Shown here one piece after another: positions 60,586 to 64,000 of a stretch of DNA of 64,000 bases. The stretch lies in assembly GCF_036802865.1 (NCBI RefSeq), contig NZ_DAIRVK010000003.1, positions 225,557 to 289,556 on the forward strand. The letters are read 5' to 3'. Under the pieces are notes generated by a model. The model was not told the origin of the DNA and ran no database searches. It was given only the letters and a program-made list of their open reading frames with translations. Every line of letters starts with the position of its first letter. Position 1 is the first letter of the stretch. The position numbers were made by a program, and so were the translations under genes. The DNA comes from Sulfurospirillum sp036802865 (GTDB lineage Bacteria; Campylobacterota; Campylobacteria; Campylobacterales; Sulfurospirillaceae).

Positions 60586-61979
60586 TTAAAATCATCCTTT
60601 GCATTTTTGACTTGCCAACGTAAACGTTTATACCGCAACCTATTTTTGAGCCGCTTGACTTTGTCAATATCTTTCATATCAATGCTAATGGACGTATCGT
60701 CAAGGTCTGTTCCTTCTCCAATAGAGATATTATCGGCTTTTTTAAGGGCTAGTTTTTGAGACTGAAAAATACTGCGATGCCCTGTAATTAAAAAAGCGAT
60801 GACCACACTGAGTGCTGCATAATTTGCCATATGCACTCCAAAAAGTTCCACTGCCATAATGATCGAAGCAATAGGCGAATTGGTTGTACCTGCAAGCACA
60901 CTGACAAACCCTAGTGCCGCAAACAATGCAACATGGTGCCCAAGTATATCCCCAAAAATTGCACCACTTGTAGCGCCCACATAAAAAACAGGAGTAATAA
61001 TACCCCCACTTCCTCCTGCCCCCAAGGTCAAAGAGGTAAAAATAGTCTTCAAAATAAAATCATACCAATGCACATTGCTTGAAATCAAAGCGTTAGGGCT
61101 TAATGCATCTCGAATAGTCAACAGCCCCAGTCCTAAGTAGTTTTCAGAGAGAAAATACGACACAACAACCATAATCAAACCCGCAATAAAGGCTTTCAAA
61201 TAAATATTGTAAGGAATTTTTTTCATCCATTTTTCAATTTTATTGACACTCGTAATAAATAAATCCGACACAATACCAAAAAAAATACCTGCAAGAATGA
61301 CTTGTGCAATAAGCGACACATCTAAATTAAAAGCACGATACGCATTAATATCATAATAATGATACTTTACACCCAAAAATTGCGCTGTGGTAAATGCGGC
61401 AAATCCTGCGATAAAAGAAGGAAGCAAAACATCGTACATAATCACCCCGATAATAAGCACCTCAATACCAAAGATAGCCCCTGCAATGGGTGTCCCAAAC
61501 ACCGAAGCGAACCCTGCACTAATGCCACAAATGACGAGTTTTCTACGATCTGATTTTGAAAATTTAAGCAGTGTTGCCACAAACGAAGCAGCACCCGCAC
61601 CCAGTTGAGCACCCGGTCCCTCTTTACCTACAGAACCACCTGAAAATATAGTAATAACGGTTGCAAGTAATTTCACAGGAATGATTTTAGCATTGATATA
61701 ACCATCTCGTTTATGCACTGCTTCAATGACTTTTTCAGTGCCATGCCCCGCGGCATTTTTATCAAATGTCCGCACGATCCACAACGAGAGCATCAATGCA
61801 AACGGAAGCGTAAAATAGTAAGGAAAAGGAAGTGTTCCCCGCGTCTGTTCAGCGATGGAAAGAATTTTTAAAAAAACAGAGATCAGTCCGCCTATCATAA
61901 TTCCAACAGCAGAGGAGAGCAAAAGCCATTTGGAAACGCTGAAAAAAATAACCGTTTGTTCAACAATATGTTTATTCAT
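60582..61979 (-). CDS. ClC-family chloride channel/transporter
   Basis: A 465-aa ClC protein with about 16 hydrophobic segments. GGSVGKEGPGAQLG contains the gating Glu (GKEGP) and GGIITPVFYVGA the third anion-site segment (GIITP). In PIAGAIFGIEVLI the place of the inner proton glutamate (E203 in E. coli ClC, after an E202) reads Val, as in eukaryotic ClC channels. This suggests uncoupled Cl- conduction, but other residues may serve. A short basic C-terminus replaces CBS domains. Confidence 0.9.
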   Translation of the reverse strand: MNKHIVEQTVIFFSVSKWLLLSSAVGIMIGGLISVFLKILSIAEQTRGTLPFPYYFTLPFALMLSLWIVRTFDKNAAGHGTEKVIEAVHKRDGYINAKIIPVKLLATVITIFSGGSVGKEGPGAQLGAGAASFVATLLKFSKSDRRKLVICGISAGFASVFGTPIAGAIFGIEVLIIGVIMYDVLLPSFIAGFAAFTTAQFLGVKYHYYDINAYRAFNLDVSLIAQVILAGIFFGIVSDLFITSVNKIEKWMKKIPYNIYLKAFIAGLIMVVVSYFLSENYLGLGLLTIRDALSPNALISSNVHWYDFILKTIFTSLTLGAGGSGGIITPVFYVGATSGAIFGDILGHHVALFAALGFVSVLAGTTNSPIASIIMAVELFGVHMANYAALSVVIAFLITGHRSIFQSQKLALKKADNISIGEGTDLDDTSISIDMKDIDKVKRLKNRLRYKRLRWQVKNAKDDFK

Positions 61980-62049
61980 AAAAACTCTTTAAAAGTGGGC
62001 TACTTTAATTATAGCCCTCTTTTATCAATATTTTGTTAATTTTTTAGCA

Positions 62050-63210
62050 TTATCCAATAATTTTTGAAACAATCTCTTTCGCTTTTTTCTTCGCCGCTTC
62101 GACTTCATCAAGCACAAGCGCAACCGCCATACGACGACCCACATGACTTACGGGTTTTCCAAATACACGTACAAAAGAGTTTTTAGAAAAGGCATCCTCT
62201 GGAATGCTCAGAGTTGGTAAATGCTCTTCTTTGAGGCTTTTAAACGCACCACTCGCACCTGCTCCGTAAAACGTAAAATCAAGTGGCAAGCCAAGAACGG
62301 CTCTTACATGCAGGGCAAATTCACTTTGACTTTGGGTAATGAGTGTCACCATGCCTGTATCGTGTGGACGAGGACTCAGTTCACTAAAATAAACTTCATC
62401 ATTTTTCACGAAAAATTCCACGCCAAAAAGTCCTCGACCGCCTAAACCATCGGTGACGGTTTTTGCCATCACTTGCGCTTTGGCTAGCACTTCTGGCTTC
62501 ATCGGCACAGGTTGCCAACTGAGCACATAGTCCCCATTTTCTTGGATATGACCTATTGGCTCACAAAAGACCGTCTCTTTGCCATTACGAACGGTTAAAA
62601 GCGTAATCTCATAATCAAACGGCACAAACTCTTCCACGATGAGTTCACTCGCATCGCCTCTGGCTTCTTTGGCGATCTCCCATGACTTTTGAATATCTGC
62701 CTCACTTTTGATGACACTTTGTCCATGCCCAGATGAACTCATAACTGGTTTAACCACACATGGAATACCCAGTTTTTTAGTCGCTTGATGTAACTCTTCA
62801 AGCGTTTTTACAAAGACGTAACCACTGGTTTTAAGCCCAAGCTTTTCAGCGGCAAACTCACGAATATTTTTACGGTTCATCGTTTTTTTCACCGCGTCCG
62901 CATTAGGAATGACGCAAAAGCCCTCTTTCTCCGCCTCAATGAGCGCTTCAATGCTCAAAGCTTCAACCTCAGGTAAGATATACGTAGGCTTCTCACGGCG
63001 AATCACCTCTAAAAGTTCCTCTTTGTTTTTCATATTGATGACATAACTTCTATTCGCAACCAAATGTGCGGGTGCTTGCGGATACGAATCCACCGCTACG
63101 GTTTCAATGCCCAAACGCGTTGCTTCGATGACGACTTCTTTACCAAGTTCGCCACTGCCAATAAGCATAATTTTGGTGCTGTTGCTTTTAAGGGGAGTTG
63201 TAAAATGCAT
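62050..63210 (-). CDS. purT: Formate-dependent GAR transformylase PurT
   Basis: The 386-aa ATP-grasp ligase uses formate and ATP to formylate GAR in purine synthesis, a PurN alternative suited to formate-rich anaerobes. It shows the N-terminal MLIGSGELGKEVVIEA loop, VKPVMSSSGHGQSV (ATP-grasp glycine loop), EEFVPFDYEITLL and FGVEFFVKNDEVYFSELSPR, PHDTGMVT. Length and order are standard. It stands alone. Confidence 0.96.
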   Translation of the reverse strand: MHFTTPLKSNSTKIMLIGSGELGKEVVIEATRLGIETVAVDSYPQAPAHLVANRSYVINMKNKEELLEVIRREKPTYILPEVEALSIEALIEAEKEGFCVIPNADAVKKTMNRKNIREFAAEKLGLKTSGYVFVKTLEELHQATKKLGIPCVVKPVMSSSGHGQSVIKSEADIQKSWEIAKEARGDASELIVEEFVPFDYEITLLTVRNGKETVFCEPIGHIQENGDYVLSWQPVPMKPEVLAKAQVMAKTVTDGLGGRGLFGVEFFVKNDEVYFSELSPRPHDTGMVTLITQSQSEFALHVRAVLGLPLDFTFYGAGASGAFKSLKEEHLPTLSIPEDAFSKNSFVRVFGKPVSHVGRRMAVALVLDEVEAAKKKAKEIVSKIIG

Positions 63211-63342
63211 GGGATTCCTCTTTGTGTTAGTTTAGGAGATTTTACACAAAAGTGGTTTAAGAAATGAAAGAAGTCTAAATTTTATCACCCGCAGTTGGAT
63301 ATACTGTTTATGCAAAACCTATTTTACCTATAAAGGTCATTC

Positions 63343-63627
63343 ATGGACTATTTACTAAAGATTCTTCTTTTTAGCTGCGCCTTTGTCGCGATATATTTTT
63401 GGCTCAAACCAAGAGCAAAACCAAAATCAAGCCCTCAAAAACAAGAAGAGATACGTCAGATGTACAGACAAAGACTGCAAACAGAACTCTCAAACATTCA
63501 AAATGCTGATGAACGTCAAACAAAAAAAATTGCTCTGCTCAAAACATTTGCCAAAGAGTTGGAGTTTAACCTTTTTTTTGATAAAGATGAAGCAAAGGTA
63601 TTGATACAAGAGTTGGCGAGTTATTAA
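63343..63627 (+). CDS. Small membrane-anchored protein of unknown function
   Basis: A 94-aa protein with one N-terminal helix (LLKILLFSCAFVAIYFWL), a positively charged junction and a helical, charged domain (EEIRQMYRQRLQTELSNIQ). I recognise no family. It has a plausible start after AAAGGTCATTC and a coding look compared with other frames. Confidence 0.6.
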   Translation: MDYLLKILLFSCAFVAIYFWLKPRAKPKSSPQKQEEIRQMYRQRLQTELSNIQNADERQTKKIALLKTFAKELEFNLFFDKDEAKVLIQELASY

Positions 63628-63718
63628 ACAAACATTTAAAAGCAAAAAAAGAAAGAATAAATTTTCACTCATTCCGCCTCAATTTTTTATTATAGCGTCC
63701 ATTGCTAGTGGTATATGA

Positions 63719-63952
63719 TTAGCCTACCTTTTTTATATACATATCCAACAAAACCTGAGCTTCATTCGTTTCATCTGTCGCTTTTAAACAATAGACCCAA
63801 TATCCTGATGCAATCAGAAGAAGTATAAAATATGCTATCTGTTCTGAAGCTGATTTTGAGAAAAAGAATAAAAGACATACAAAAGCAACTAAGCAACAAA
63901 AAAAGAATAACCCTGATAATTTTATAAATCTATTAAAAAGTTTATGAGACCG
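63719..63952 (-). pseudogene. Open frame with two membrane segments but no usual start codon
   Basis: Within the last 370 nt the minus strand has an open frame of 77 codons that translates to two hydrophobic helices (SGLFFFCCLVAFVCLLFFF and IAYFILLLIASGYWVYCL) and a soluble tail ending MYIKKVG. A stop codon (63953-63955) comes before any ATG, GTG or TTG. It may be the decayed end of a small membrane-protein gene or may start at a rare codon. Otherwise I see nothing in 63628-64000. Confidence 0.35.
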
Positions 63953-64000
63953 TTAAATATTTCGTGTCAAAATAATTCTGATAAGAGAAATCCTATCGCA

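Noticed and set aside
1..64000. tRNA, rRNA or prophage genes
   Set aside because: A read-through for T-loop GGTTCRAATCC patterns, ribosomal RNA blocks, integrases and phage structural genes found none.

Overview
The window looks like a piece of chromosome from a Campylobacterota (epsilonproteobacterial) bacterium, most likely Sulfurospirillum or a close relative. The clues are AT-rich DNA, compact overlapping genes on both strands, a dimeric all-alpha dUTPase, a single-chain pyruvate:ferredoxin oxidoreductase, several chemoreceptors, and LuxS, SstT and a Cme-type RND pump together. The genus is inferred from remembered protein resemblance, not from a search. I see no rRNA, tRNA, CRISPR array, prophage or intact insertion sequence. 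Most of the window is ordinary core genome.

Layout. 1-1.7 kb: end of a DEAD-box helicase, a YaiI protein and a Cys-cluster protein. 1.9-6.4 kb: pstSCAB phosphate importer (minus strand). 6.5-12.4 kb: three related chemoreceptors with a LigB-type dioxygenase between the second and third. 12.5-17.1 kb: an OlsF-like acyltransferase, divergent from phoU and a PhoB/PhoR-like pair. 17.2-22.3 kb: thioesterase, DUF2157/GDYXXLXY pair, cupin, a HepT/MntA toxin-antitoxin pair with an overlapping membrane-protein gene, and an HxlR/NAD(P)H-oxidoreductase pair. 22.3-30 kb: orphan CHASE4-type kinase, queC/queE/queD, then a phoH-lpxH-patatin-dut gene string. 30-37.3 kb: an MFS exporter and a complete RND tripartite pump. 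37.4-50.4 kb: hemerythrin, rhodanese, YhbP, SstT, LuxS, a Na/Pi transporter operon, nifJ, a HAD phosphatase and an SLC13 transporter. 50.5-64 kb: DUF4197, MscS, OmpA, an orphan peptide-binding protein, PEBP, two AraC regulators, Tag, an alcohol dehydrogenase, ClC, PurT and small genes.

The strongest new signal is regulatory. A Pho-box-like element made of two 7-bp direct repeats with an 11-bp period lies upstream of pstS, the olsF-like gene and phoU. All three copies have the same orientation relative to their gene, and each sits exactly 9 nt from a -10-like hexamer. This ties the importer, its signalling genes and a probable phosphorus-free (ornithine) lipid synthase into one phosphate-starvation regulon. 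A half-degenerate copy precedes the second chemoreceptor.

Other structure that the genes do not explain: a 12-bp palindrome, TTTACATGTAAA, repeated mostly just after stop codons; a 270-bp MITE-like element between queE and queC whose terminal repeat holds the queC ribosome binding site; a pair of 70-bp direct repeats near 43.9 kb; and a possible small RNA near 54.9 kb.
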